From contig NZ_CADFEJ010000021.1 of assembly GCF_902833055.1 (NCBI RefSeq), positions 1 to 64,000 of the forward strand: 64,000 nucleotides of DNA. Reading direction: 5' to 3'. This document shows, in pieces, positions 1-8,551 of the stretch. Both the position numbers and the translations under genes were made by a program. The notes below the pieces were generated by a model. That model was not told the origin of the DNA, searched no databases, and saw only the letters and a list, made by a program, of their open reading frames with translations. The first letter of the stretch is position 1, and the number at the start of each line of letters is the position of its first letter. The DNA is from Burkholderia territorii (GTDB lineage Bacteria; Pseudomonadota; Gammaproteobacteria; Burkholderiales; Burkholderiaceae).

Positions 1-2717
1 GAATCCGCCGCCGTCGAATTCGCGTGGAAGTACTTCTGGCCCGTGACCGCGAACGACTGCAATGCGCCGGTCAACTGCCGCACCGTCACCGCGTCTTGCT
101 GGCCGGTGCCGTCCGCGACATTGGTGATCTGGCGATATGTCTTGCTCGTCGCATCGCCGACCGACACCGCGCCGAGCAGCGTCTGATCGGTCGTATCGTA
201 AGGAATCGACGCGCTGCCGTTGCGGATGATCCCGGACGCCGGCACCGTCGCGCGATCGGCCACCGAGCCCGAGCCGAGCGCGATGCTGCCGCCCACGCGC
301 GAAATCGCGTTCGGGCCGATCGCGACGCTGTCGAGGCCGAGCGCCTGGCTGTCCGGCGCGGTCGAGTTCGCGTGGAAGTACTTGATGCCGTTCGCGTTGA
401 TGTTGTCGATCGCGGAGCCGACATTGTTGTTGATCGTCGTGGAGCCGTCGCTGTTGTACGTCACATACGACGGTGCCGAGATCGTGCCGGTCGTCGGATC
501 GTAGGTGGCACCGCCGCCGATCGCCCCGGCCGTGCTGTTGCCGAGGTTCGTGTTGTTGTTCGTGATCGAGCTCAGGCTCGTCGACAGCGAACTGATGCCG
601 GTCGACGTGGCCGTCGACAGCGACGTCAGGTTGCTATCGGTGCTCGACAGGCCGGTCGACAGCGACGTGATCGAGCTATTGGTCGAACTCAGGCCGGTGG
701 ACAACGAGCCGATGCTGGTCGACGTCGCGGTGGACAGCGACGTGATCGTGCTGGTCGTCGTGCTCAGGCCGGTCGACAACGAACCGATACCCGTGGACAG
801 GGAGCCGACCACCGTCGACGTCGATGTCGACAACGACACGATGGCGCTGTTGGCCGAACTCAGGCCAGTGGACAGCGAGCCGATCCCCGTCGAAGTCGAC
901 GTGGACAACGACGTGATGCTCGATGCCGTCGACGTAGACAACGATTCGATCGCGAGATTCGACGCATTGAGCTGGCTGCCGTTGATCGCATCGGTCGACG
1001 TTGCGCTGACTCGGCCCGCGGCTACGTTCTGGATCTGACGCGGCGCGGCGGTCGAACCGACGCTCACCACGTCGCCGGCCGCGGGTGTGCCGCCGGCAAA
1101 GTTGTACGTGGCCCCACCGATGACAGCGTTGGGCGTCTGCACGGCGGCCGACACCGTTGACGCGTTGCCGAGCACGACGGCGCCGTCGAGGCCGGCGGGC
1201 AGGGAGACGCCGTTGCCGACGACGAACGCGTTGTTCGAGTTGATCGTGTTGTTGTTGCCGAGCGAATACGAACCCGAGCCGGTGACGGTGCTCGGATCAC
1301 CGATTGCGGCGGAATTCGCACCACTGACGACGTTGCCCGTGCCGATGCTCAGGCTGTTCGCGCCGCTCGCCTGAGCACCTACGCCCATTGCGATTGCGTT
1401 CGTACCAGATGCATTCGCATTCAGACCGACCGACGTGGTTCCACTTGCAGTGACGCCGATGCCCGCATTGGTGCCGATGGCGACGTTGTCGTTGCCGGAG
1501 ACGAGGCTGCCGGCGGAAGCCGCGAGCGTGCCGTCGTAGGTGACGGTGCCGTCGCCGCTGCCCAGCGCGACGTTGCGCGTGCCCGTGACGCCCGATCCCG
1601 CACCGCGCATCGCACTCGCGATACCGCCGCCGATCGCGGTGTTCTGCGCACCGCTCACGAGCGTGCCCGTTGCGACACCGATTGCGACAGAACCGGTGTT
1701 GGCGGTCGTCGAGCCCGCGCCTGCGCCCTGCCCCGCCGCAACGGTGCCATCGCCGCTCGCGAGCGCCTGCCCGCCGATCGCGAGCGCCGTGTTGCCGGTT
1801 GCCTTCGCGGCGTTGCCGACAGCGGTCGCGGCTGCATTGGTCGCTTGCGCCGTAGGGCCGAGCGCAACGGAGGACGTCCCGGACGACCGGCTGTTGGTGC
1901 CGACCGCAATCGATTGCGTGCCACTGGCGATGGCGTTCGTCATCAGGCCCATCGAGTTGGTGCCGGTGGCCGTCGACTGGTAGCCGACGGCAATCGCGTT
2001 GGCGCTCGACGCAGCGGAGTTGCTACCGAACGCGACGGCGCCCGATGCAGTAGCCTGCGCGCCGCTGCCGACCGCGGCACTGCCAAGACTGTCCGCAACC
2101 GCACTTTGGCCCACCGAGACCGAATTGTCGCCGGATGCCGAAGACAGAGATCCGATCGCTACGGAAGCCGAGCCGGACGCGGACGCTGCATTGCCGCCCG
2201 CAAACGCCGCTGCATTGGACGCATTCGCGAAAGGACCGACTGCCGCGCTCGAAGCCCCTGATGACTTCGCGCCGGGCCCGAGCGCGGCGGAATTGGAACC
2301 ACTCGCGTTCGCCGACGTACCGAACGCCGATGCCGCCTGGGCGGACGCCTGCGAAAAGATGCCGACCGCCGTGCTGTTGACGCCGCTCGCCGTCACGTTT
2401 CCGCCAATCGCGATCTCGCCGCTCGCCAGCGCCGCGTTCGTCCCGCAGCCGATCGCGATGCCGTTATTGGTGGTCGCAGTCGCCGATCCCGGACAATTCG
2501 TACCGGAAATCGCCACCTGCGCCGCCGCGCCGCCCGACCACATCGCCATGCTGCCAAGCACGGCAAGCGTCACGGACTTGAGCGCGGCCGACGCGCCGGT
2601 GCAGCACGCAACCGTTCGCTCGCCTGCTTTGCCCTTGCCGTTGGCGCGATCGAGTTCGGATACCGCGACGATTGCGCCGCGTGCCGCATTCCACACAGTG
2701 CGGTAAGTTCTATTCAT
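1..2717 (-). CDS. Trimeric autotransporter adhesin (YadA/Hia family), C-terminal part outside window
   Basis: Surface adhesin; the gene enters from the left edge, so the membrane anchor is not visible. The ATG at 2717 opens with an extended signal peptide region (MNRTYRTVWN..., then SELDRANGKGK) followed by a hydrophobic stretch ending near SGGAAAQ. About 500 residues of YadA-like head repeats follow (alternating AxGxxSxAxG and SxAxG strands), then a neck motif (RQIQNVAAGRVSATSTDAING) and a Ser/Thr-rich SLST coiled-coil stalk encoded at about 561-951. A second head-like section and another neck (ITNVADGTGQQDAVTVRQL) come before the edge. The family exports a C-terminal trimeric beta-barrel that should lie to the left. 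SLST-rich stalks are known to me from Burkholderia adhesins such as BoaA/BpaC; exact orthology is not claimed. The upstream region is unusually AT-rich. Family assignment is firm; ligand unknown. Confidence 0.93.
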   Translation of the reverse strand, partial: MNRTYRTVWNAARGAIVAVSELDRANGKGKAGERTVACCTGASAALKSVTLAVLGSMAMWSGGAAAQVAISGTNCPGSATATTNNGIAIGCGTNAALASGEIAIGGNVTASGVNSTAVGIFSQASAQAASAFGTSANASGSNSAALGPGAKSSGASSAAVGPFANASNAAAFAGGNAASASGSASVAIGSLSSASGDNSVSVGQSAVADSLGSAAVGSGAQATASGAVAFGSNSAASSANAIAVGYQSTATGTNSMGLMTNAIASGTQSIAVGTNSRSSGTSSVALGPTAQATNAAATAVGNAAKATGNTALAIGGQALASGDGTVAAGQGAGAGSTTANTGSVAIGVATGTLVSGAQNTAIGGGIASAMRGAGSGVTGTRNVALGSGDGTVTYDGTLAASAGSLVSGNDNVAIGTNAGIGVTASGTTSVGLNANASGTNAIAMGVGAQASGANSLSIGTGNVVSGANSAAIGDPSTVTGSGSYSLGNNNTINSNNAFVVGNGVSLPAGLDGAVVLGNASTVSAAVQTPNAVIGGATYNFAGGTPAAGDVVSVGSTAAPRQIQNVAAGRVSATSTDAINGSQLNASNLAIESLSTSTASSITSLSTSTSTGIGSLSTGLSSANSAIVSLSTSTSTVVGSLSTGIGSLSTGLSTTTSTITSLSTATSTSIGSLSTGLSSTNSSITSLSTGLSSTDSNLTSLSTATSTGISSLSTSLSSITNNNTNLGNSTAGAIGGGATYDPTTGTISAPSYVTYNSDGSTTINNNVGSAIDNINANGIKYFHANSTAPDSQALGLDSVAIGPNAISRVGGSIALGSGSVADRATVPASGIIRNGSASIPYDTTDQTLLGAVSVGDATSKTYRQITNVADGTGQQDAVTVRQLTGALQSFAVTGQKYFHANSTAAD
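561..951 (-). repeat. Imperfect tandem SLST repeat of the adhesin stalk (7-, 11- and 14-residue units)
   Basis: Reading the coding strand, every unit begins SLST and unit lengths run 11, 11, 14, 11, 7, 14, 11, 14, 14, 11 residues, i.e. 21, 33 or 42 bp of DNA. Typical units are SLSTSTSTGIG (11), SLSTGIG (7) and SLSTGLSSTNSSIT (14). Heptads give left-handed and 11-residue hendecads give right-handed coiled-coil geometry, so the stalk should change pitch along its length. Near-identical DNA units make the segment prone to slippage and recombination that would change stalk length in frame. Confidence 0.85.
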
Positions 2718-3249
2718 GGATTTCTGCCGGTAAGCGGCGCGCGCCATCCACGCGCCGAGCCAGCCAGGAACGCCGGGTGCGCAGAAGGTCTGTCGTGCCG
2801 TCTGAAACTGTATTTATCGGGAAACGGATCTTGCGACGAGAAAATTTCGATCAACGCATTCCATTCGAATGGCGCAAATAATTAATAAAGCCAACCGAAT
2901 TTTTTTGCCTTTTTACAGCCGAATTTGATTAATCGAAACGAGCAGGAACCCGTTGATCCATAGAATAAAGGAAACGTATTCGCGGGCGAGAGAGAGTAAA
3001 TCTGAATAATTGTGACGGAAATGTAAACAAAGCAAACGATCGCCGGCGAGCGCCGTTCTGGCGGGGATGCCGGGGTTCTCGGCCGACGATCGGACACATC
3101 GCTTCGGATGTCTTTGTCGTTTTTCACAACGAAGAAACAACGGGCCACCCGTCGATGCGGATAAGCGTCCACATCGAAAATGGCGCAAATTCTTGAAGAT
3201 ATGAAGCTGCAAGATCGCCGGATCGCGTGCCGTGAAGCCCGGCCGATTT
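2718..3249. other. AT-rich intergenic region upstream of the adhesin
   Basis: No credible gene. The part nearest the adhesin (about 2860-3010) is visibly AT-richer than flanking coding DNA, with T-runs at about 2899-2915. It must carry the promoter of the leftward adhesin and the transcript end of the sensor kinase gene. I see no convincing -35/-10 pair or terminator hairpin. Confidence 0.6.
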
Positions 3250-5655
3250 TCAACCGTTGCGGGAAGAGGTATTTCGGGGTAGCAGCAGCGTGAATACCGA
3301 CCCGCGTCCGATGGCGCTTTCGACGCGAATTTCTCCGCCCAGCGCGTCGACCACCTGTTTGACGAACGCGAGTCCGAGGCCATGCCCGGCGGTCGCCCCG
3401 CTCGCGTCGACGCGGAAAAACTCGGTGAACAGGTCGGGCAATTGACGATCCGGGATGCCGATACCCGTATCGGCAACCGTCACGCGCCAGCGTTCTTCGC
3501 TTTCGTCTGCCGCGACGGTCACGGTTGCTCCTTCCGGGCTGAACCGGATCGCGTTGTCGATCAGATTCACGAATGCGCGGCGCAGCAGCAACGCATCGGC
3601 AATGATCAGCATCTCCGGTTCCGCGATCAGCCGGATCTTGATTCGTTTCGCGCTCGCATGTGCCCAAAGATCATCGGTCGCGTCGCCGAGCAGCGGCACG
3701 ATATCGACTTCCGTCGCTTGCGGCGAGCGCGCCTGCGCGCGAGCGAGCAGCAGGAACTGGTCGGCGAGCGTGAGCGTCGTCCGCGCGTAATGACCGACGA
3801 GATCGGTAAACCGTGCTTCGGACAATGCAGCCGGCACTTCGCGCCGCTGCTCGATCAGTGCGAGGATCGCGGCCTGCGGCGAACGCATGTCGTGCGACAG
3901 AAAGCGCAACGCGGTATCGCGCTGGCGTTCGGCGGCGCGCATCGGCGTGAGGTCCGCCACGTGAAAGATCAGCATCGCGTCGCTTGCTTCGTGCGCGGGC
4001 ACGATCGCGCATTTCACCAGCAACGAGCGCTGTTTCTCGTCGACGATCTCGAGACCGTCCATCGGTGCGGAAGGTTCGCTCGACGCCGTAATGCCGGCGG
4101 ATTTGGCCAGCGTCTGCAGCGCGCGCTGCACGTATCGCGCTGCGTCGTCGGAAGCAGTCATGTCGCGCAGCACCTGCGCCGCATGGCGGCCGGTAGCGGG
4201 CGATGACACGTGGCGCTGCGCCGCTCCCGTCTCGTACAACGTGAGTGCCCGACGGTTCGCCAGCATTACCGCGCCCGAGCCGGAAGCGACGAGCGTGGCT
4301 TCCGGCAGGCTGTTCATCCATTCGGAAATCAAATGCGCGGAGCGCCGCAGGCGCGCGATCATCGCGGTCATCACGATCACCCGTCGACGAAACGGATCGA
4401 TTGCGTTCGTGTGGGAGGGGACGTCTCCGGGCAGGCTCGGGTCCGCGATCGCGCGTTCCGCTTCGCGGGTCAGATAGCGCAGCAATGTTTCCTGTCGCCG
4501 CCACGCATTGAGCGCGTACGCAAGCACGCACGTGGCGACCGAAGTGGCCGGAAAGCAGAACAGATGCGCTGTCTTCAGCAGCAGCAGCGACATCGCGCAT
4601 GCGGCAACGGCGGCGGCCGTGCAGGCAAGCAACGCGGCGCGTGGGCCCAGCGCGCACAGCGCTGCGCACAGCCACGGCAACACGGACAGGTTGAACAGGG
4701 ACTGGACGGCCCACGATGCGATGCGCACGAGCGATCCGCTCGCGAGCGCATAAGTGGCTTGCGCGACGAATTCGACGCCGGCACGCGACGGTGGCTCCCA
4801 GCCCGGCGTGATGAAGTGCGTGTCCGCGGTGCCCGCGGTCGGGCCGATCAGCACAATCGCGTCCTTGAGCAAGCCAGGATCGATATGGCCTTCCAGTGCA
4901 TCGACGAAACGGACGGTGTGATACGACGGGGCAGAACCAAGCGGAACATAGCGGCGGCATGCACTCGTCCAGCGAGTCGCGTGTCGTGCCGGTGGCTCAT
5001 CGCACTCCGTGAACCGCGCGCCGCTCGCGCGGAGCAGCGACGCGCTCATATGCTCGTAGTCGATGTTCGGCGGACCTTCGCGCAGATAGAAGCTGCGCGA
5101 CACGCCGTCCGCGTTCGGCGCCGCGTTGACCTGCGCGATCGCGAATGCGCCGCGCGCAATCGGCTCGAGCGGCGTCACGACGTTCGGCACGCCGTCCCCG
5201 TCGTCGTCGTCCACCACTGCCGGCAGAACCACGCGGCCATTGCGCTCGATCGCGCTGGCCAGCCACGCATCGCCGGCGGGCAGGATTCTGCCCGGATGGG
5301 TCAATGCGACGTCGAGGCCGATGGCAGCTGCACCCGCAGCGGTCAGCCGGTTGATCAGCGTCGCGTAATCCGCTCGCTTGACGGGCCATCCGCCAAGCGC
5401 TTTTGCGCTTGCGCCGTCGATGGCGACCAGGACGATCTTTTGCGGCGACGGCCGCTGCAGCAGCGACTGCACGACGTCGAAGAAGAACAGGTCGGCGCGA
5501 CGCAGCACGCCGGATATCGTCAGCGCCGCGCACAGCAGCAATACGACTGACCCCGTCAAGACGCATTCGCGCACGAAATCGCCGGGCACACGTGAGTTGT
5601 CGGCAAGCATCAGATGCAACTCATCGCAAGGCGCGCGGGTTGACGACGGTTTCAC
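3250..5655 (-). CDS. CHASE2-domain sensor histidine kinase
   Basis: Membrane sensor kinase of 801 residues. An N-terminal membrane helix (about 31-50) precedes an extracytoplasmic CHASE2 sensor domain (about 55-305; IVLVAIDGASAKALGGWPV and later DAIVLIGPTA are typical). Three hydrophobic segments follow (about 315-385), then a PAS-like region (about 440-570), a HisKA dimerisation helix with phospho-acceptor His588 (FLSHDMRSP) and an HATPase_c domain with N box (LIDNAIRFSP), G1 (DTGIGIPD) and G2 (GHGLGLAF). The start overlaps the stop of the upstream response regulator by 4 bp, so the two form one two-component system. CHASE2 ligands are generally unknown. Lying between the pair's transcript and the adhesin, it is a candidate regulator of adhesion, which is inference only. 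Confidence 0.93.
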   Translation of the reverse strand: MKPSSTRAPCDELHLMLADNSRVPGDFVRECVLTGSVVLLLCAALTISGVLRRADLFFFDVVQSLLQRPSPQKIVLVAIDGASAKALGGWPVKRADYATLINRLTAAGAAAIGLDVALTHPGRILPAGDAWLASAIERNGRVVLPAVVDDDDGDGVPNVVTPLEPIARGAFAIAQVNAAPNADGVSRSFYLREGPPNIDYEHMSASLLRASGARFTECDEPPARHATRWTSACRRYVPLGSAPSYHTVRFVDALEGHIDPGLLKDAIVLIGPTAGTADTHFITPGWEPPSRAGVEFVAQATYALASGSLVRIASWAVQSLFNLSVLPWLCAALCALGPRAALLACTAAAVAACAMSLLLLKTAHLFCFPATSVATCVLAYALNAWRRQETLLRYLTREAERAIADPSLPGDVPSHTNAIDPFRRRVIVMTAMIARLRRSAHLISEWMNSLPEATLVASGSGAVMLANRRALTLYETGAAQRHVSSPATGRHAAQVLRDMTASDDAARYVQRALQTLAKSAGITASSEPSAPMDGLEIVDEKQRSLLVKCAIVPAHEASDAMLIFHVADLTPMRAAERQRDTALRFLSHDMRSPQAAILALIEQRREVPAALSEARFTDLVGHYARTTLTLADQFLLLARAQARSPQATEVDIVPLLGDATDDLWAHASAKRIKIRLIAEPEMLIIADALLLRRAFVNLIDNAIRFSPEGATVTVAADESEERWRVTVADTGIGIPDRQLPDLFTEFFRVDASGATAGHGLGLAFVKQVVDALGGEIRVESAIGRGSVFTLLLPRNTSSRNG

Positions 5656-6434
5656 TCACACTCGAATCCTGCAGGCGTCAGCGGGGGCGGCGATGCGGGC
5701 TGCGCGAGCGAAACCTGGTGCGGCGACGCGCCGGCGTGATCGCGGGCGGGATGCACCACTTCGAGACGATAACCATGCGTGTAGGCGGAACTCAGGCGCA
5801 AACCGTTCCCGGGCCCGAGTTCCAGCTTTTGCCGTATCCGGTAGATGTGGGTATCGAGCGTGCGGGAATCAGGATCGAGCTCGCGTCCCCACGTGCTCAT
5901 GCAGACGAGCTTGCGCGACAACAACTTGCCGATGTTGGTGAAGAACAGTTCGGCGAGATCAAACTCTTTCGGAGTGAGCTTGATCGGCACACCGCGCAGC
6001 AGGATCGTGCGCTCCTGCGAATTCAGCACGTATTGGCCCGCCCCGATCAGACCGGAGTGGTCGATATCGCGCGTCGAGCGCCTCAGCAGCGCATTGACCC
6101 GGCTCGCGAGTTCGGCGACCCGGAACGGTTTCGTGATGTAGTCGTCGGCACCGGCGTCCATCGCCAGCACGATGTCGTCTTCAAGTGCCTTGCTCGTCAC
6201 GAAGAGCACGGCCGGCGACACGCCGAGCGTGCGGCGAATCCAGTAGAGCACTTCGAAACCGCTCATGCCGGGCAGCAGCCAGTCCAGCATCACGAGATCG
6301 AAGGGCTCCGCGCGCAACAGTGCCTGCGCCGCCGCGCCATCACGCACTTCAACCACTTCGTGTCCGAGCGGTTCCACGACCCGCGCCGCGGCTTTCGCGT
6401 GAACGGGATCATCTTCGACTATCAACACACGCAT
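5652..6434 (-). CDS. OmpR-family response regulator
   Basis: Cytoplasmic DNA-binding response regulator of 260 residues. The receiver domain (1-120) has the acidic pocket Asp8/Asp9, phospho-acceptor Asp51 (LVMLDWLLPG) and the conserved Lys of YITKPF. The winged-helix output domain (about 135-235) carries the TPKEFDLAELFF and DTHIYRIRQKLE elements of the OmpR/PhoB class. A tail of about 25 residues follows. First gene of a two-gene unit with the CHASE2 kinase (ATGA overlap). The ATG at 6434 has GAGG about 10 nt upstream. Confidence 0.93.
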   Translation of the reverse strand: MRVLIVEDDPVHAKAAARVVEPLGHEVVEVRDGAAAQALLRAEPFDLVMLDWLLPGMSGFEVLYWIRRTLGVSPAVLFVTSKALEDDIVLAMDAGADDYITKPFRVAELASRVNALLRRSTRDIDHSGLIGAGQYVLNSQERTILLRGVPIKLTPKEFDLAELFFTNIGKLLSRKLVCMSTWGRELDPDSRTLDTHIYRIRQKLELGPGNGLRLSSAYTHGYRLEVVHPARDHAGASPHQVSLAQPASPPPLTPAGFECE

Positions 6435-7439
6435 CTGGGGTCATCCTCGTCATCGGCATGGGGGCGCGGCCACATCGTCACGTCGCCATCGGGCATGCCA
6501 TCGCACGGCACACGCGCAATGCGCGGCCGGGTCTTCGTGGTGCACCTGGACCGCCCACGCATATTCCCGTCACACGGACACAATGCCTGCGGCAGAGGAA
6601 CAGCCGTGCGGCGCCCGGCTCCATACCCCAAGGGGAAATATCAAACCGCTGTAATCGACGCGCACACGGATGGACCACGTGCGCACGGCAAGCGTGCGCC
6701 CTCTTCAAGGCCATTGCCGGCGAGCGTTCGCCGTCGGAACTCCGCGTCGAGCGACGCCGAGGCATGAGGCGCGTGGAAGCGCAAATTGATGCAACAATAG
6801 TACATGTTTAATGGCGCTCCGCCGGACTCTCAGGATCGCGATGCTCATGATTGCCGCGCCCTCGTCAGGCTGTAGACATTGCGATTGTGTTTAATGGTCC
6901 GGCCGCATGGCGCAGACGCTTCTGGCAGTGAATATCTTTCGTTCGGAATCTTGATACGCAAATTTTTCCGATCCGACGATCCGCTGCGGGTGTAACGGTT
7001 GGTAAGCCAAATTCTCGGCGGATTCTCGCACAAGGGAATTCGTTTGTCATGTGACGACAGACGTTTTCAGGATGCGATGACGGCGGCCGGTTCATATCGA
7101 CGGCTCGCGTTCGATGTTAGCAAGCCGGCCGATTGATTCGGGTCAACGAGCGGTTCTCCCCGCCCCCGTCGCTCGTCGGTTGCGCAGACCACTCCCGCTA
7201 TTCAATTCGTGAAGCAGACCCTCGGCCACGCACAAGCACGATGCGCCGATGCAAGCGAGCGGTTCGGTGCCTGGAATGACGATGAAACGTCGGTGCAGGC
7301 ACGCCGATTGCAACCGTTGATGCGTTCGCGCTCGTGGACAGCGAGTTGGCGGTGGAAGGCGTGCCTCGGGGCCGCCCTGTGACGGGCGCTGGAGGCAAGG
7401 CAGGTCGTTGCCGCTCGCTTTCAATCTTGCGGAGGAAGC
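6435..7439. other. Intergenic region of about 1 kb with no supported gene
   Basis: Open frames here are arginine-rich or short and lack a convincing ribosome site or domain, so I treat them as chance. The middle (about 6780-7060) is AT-richer than its surroundings. It holds the promoter of the two-component genes (leftward) and of the small membrane protein (rightward). Room for a small RNA exists, but I cannot point to one. Confidence 0.5.
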
Positions 7440-7586
7440 ATGAACACACTCACTAGCGCCGGCCCGCTGGTTTCACTGATCGCCGGCATTCTTATCCTCG
7501 TGATACCCCGCCTCCTGAACTACATCGTCGCGCTCTACCTGATCATCATCGGGTTGCTTGGCCTGTTCGGCGGACGTCTCCATTGA
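7440..7586 (+). CDS. Small hydrophobic membrane protein, DUF3096-like (48 aa)
   Basis: A 48-residue protein with a strong ribosome site (GGAGGA, 5-6 nt before the ATG). The sequence is almost entirely two hydrophobic helices, with core motifs IAGILILVIPRLLNYIVA and LYLIIIGLLGL. This matches my knowledge of the DUF3096 family of tiny bacterial inner-membrane proteins, which usually carry the PRLLNYIVA-type turn. Function is unknown. Monocistronic; the next gene is 507 bp away. Confidence 0.85.
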   Translation: MNTLTSAGPLVSLIAGILILVIPRLLNYIVALYLIIIGLLGLFGGRLH

Positions 7587-8093
7587 ATTGGTACGACCGC
7601 TAGATAAACCGGTTACAACCGCATCGGTTAGATGCGTGGTGCCACGCGCCGATCCGGCGCCGGCTAACACCGCCAGCGCAGTTTCCGCACTGTTGCGCAA
7701 GGTGCCGCAGCGCGCCTTCGGGTACAGGGACGGGCGCTCTCACTCCATTGATCACAAGATTGAATTCCCATTGGGTCTGACTTTTCCCCGGGTCCATCCA
7801 GTTCACTTCAACTCAATGAAAGTCTTTCCCTTTCTGATCGGAACGCAAATCCCGATTGCATCGTTGCCTCTTGTTGCATGCATGCTCTCTCCGAATCTCA
7901 ATGGTCTGCAGTCCTACTATTTGTTCTTCAGAGCATGCCATTGAGCGATCGATGACATCCCACCTTCGACCATCGGATCGGCGCTGCTGAGAAGCGACGC
8001 GGATAGCGTCGTTGATGCATCCAGCGAAGTGTCTGCCACTCCGCACGGGAACGAATCATGCGCGTCGTCAGGTATTGAATGGAGGACAACGCA
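7587..8093. other. Intergenic region, no gene seen
   Basis: About 500 bp without a supported coding frame. It should contain the promoter for the His-rich protein that follows. Confidence 0.5.
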
Positions 8094-8393
8094 ATGAAAC
8101 CCCTGACAATTGCAAACCGCCGGATTCTGGCGACACTCGTGGCAAGCAGCGCACTCGTCACAGCCAGCGCGGCTTTCGCGCAAGTCTACGTGGCACCGCA
8201 GCCCAGGCATGAAGAGCCGTCCCCGGCGCCAGATGTATCGGTCACGATAGGCATGCACGGCGACCGCTACTGGGACGGCCATCGCTATTGGGAACACGAC
8301 GCGTGGATGCATCGCCATCCGCACGAACATGACCCGTGGCGCGAGCATGAGCACGAACGCGAACACATGCACGAACACGACTATCGTGAGTAG
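8094..8393 (+). CDS. Small His-rich exported protein (99 aa)
   Basis: A 99-residue protein with a signal peptide (MKPLTIANRR, hydrophobic core, cleavage expected after ASAAFA). The mature part is charged and His-rich: a DRYWDGHRYWEHDAW section followed by HE-type repeats (HEHDPWREHEHERE...). The ATG at 8094 is chosen over the one at 8079 because GGAGG lies 8 nt before it and the signal peptide starts there. Aromatic RYW-type periplasmic proteins are common in Burkholderia. The His/Glu density suggests metal binding, but this is inference. Confidence 0.8.
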   Translation: MKPLTIANRRILATLVASSALVTASAAFAQVYVAPQPRHEEPSPAPDVSVTIGMHGDRYWDGHRYWEHDAWMHRHPHEHDPWREHEHEREHMHEHDYRE

Positions 8394-8489
8394 TGCAAAC
8401 TCATCGCGAGATACCACGCAAACCGCTGTTGCCTGAAGACCGTTCAGGAGATGGCGTGCACCATCTCGCTATGCCGTGACGCAAAACGA

Positions 8490-8519
8490 GCCGGCGGGAT
8501 CAAGAATCTCCCCGCCGGC
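8490..8519. terminator. Bidirectional stem-loop between convergent genes
   Basis: A perfect 9-bp inverted repeat, GCCGGCGGG / CCCGCCGGC with a 12-nt loop, sits between the rightward His-rich protein and the leftward lipoprotein. Position and symmetry fit a shared transcription end. No long T-run follows. Confidence 0.6.
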
Positions 8520-8551
8520 CCTTCACACCGCGCCTATCTGCCCGCCACTCG

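Noticed and set aside
561..951. Regular short DNA repeats that might suggest a CRISPR array
   Set aside because: Units are contiguous, coding, imperfect and in multiples of three; no spacers and no cas genes.
24..1160. Plus-strand frames across the first adhesin (378 and 177 codons)
   Set aside because: Low-complexity antisense of the head and SLST repeats; the minus-strand frame has the signal peptide and adhesin motifs.
6435..7439. Several short frames in the 1-kb gap upstream of the two-component genes
   Set aside because: None has a start signal or family resemblance; composition like chance frames in GC-rich DNA.
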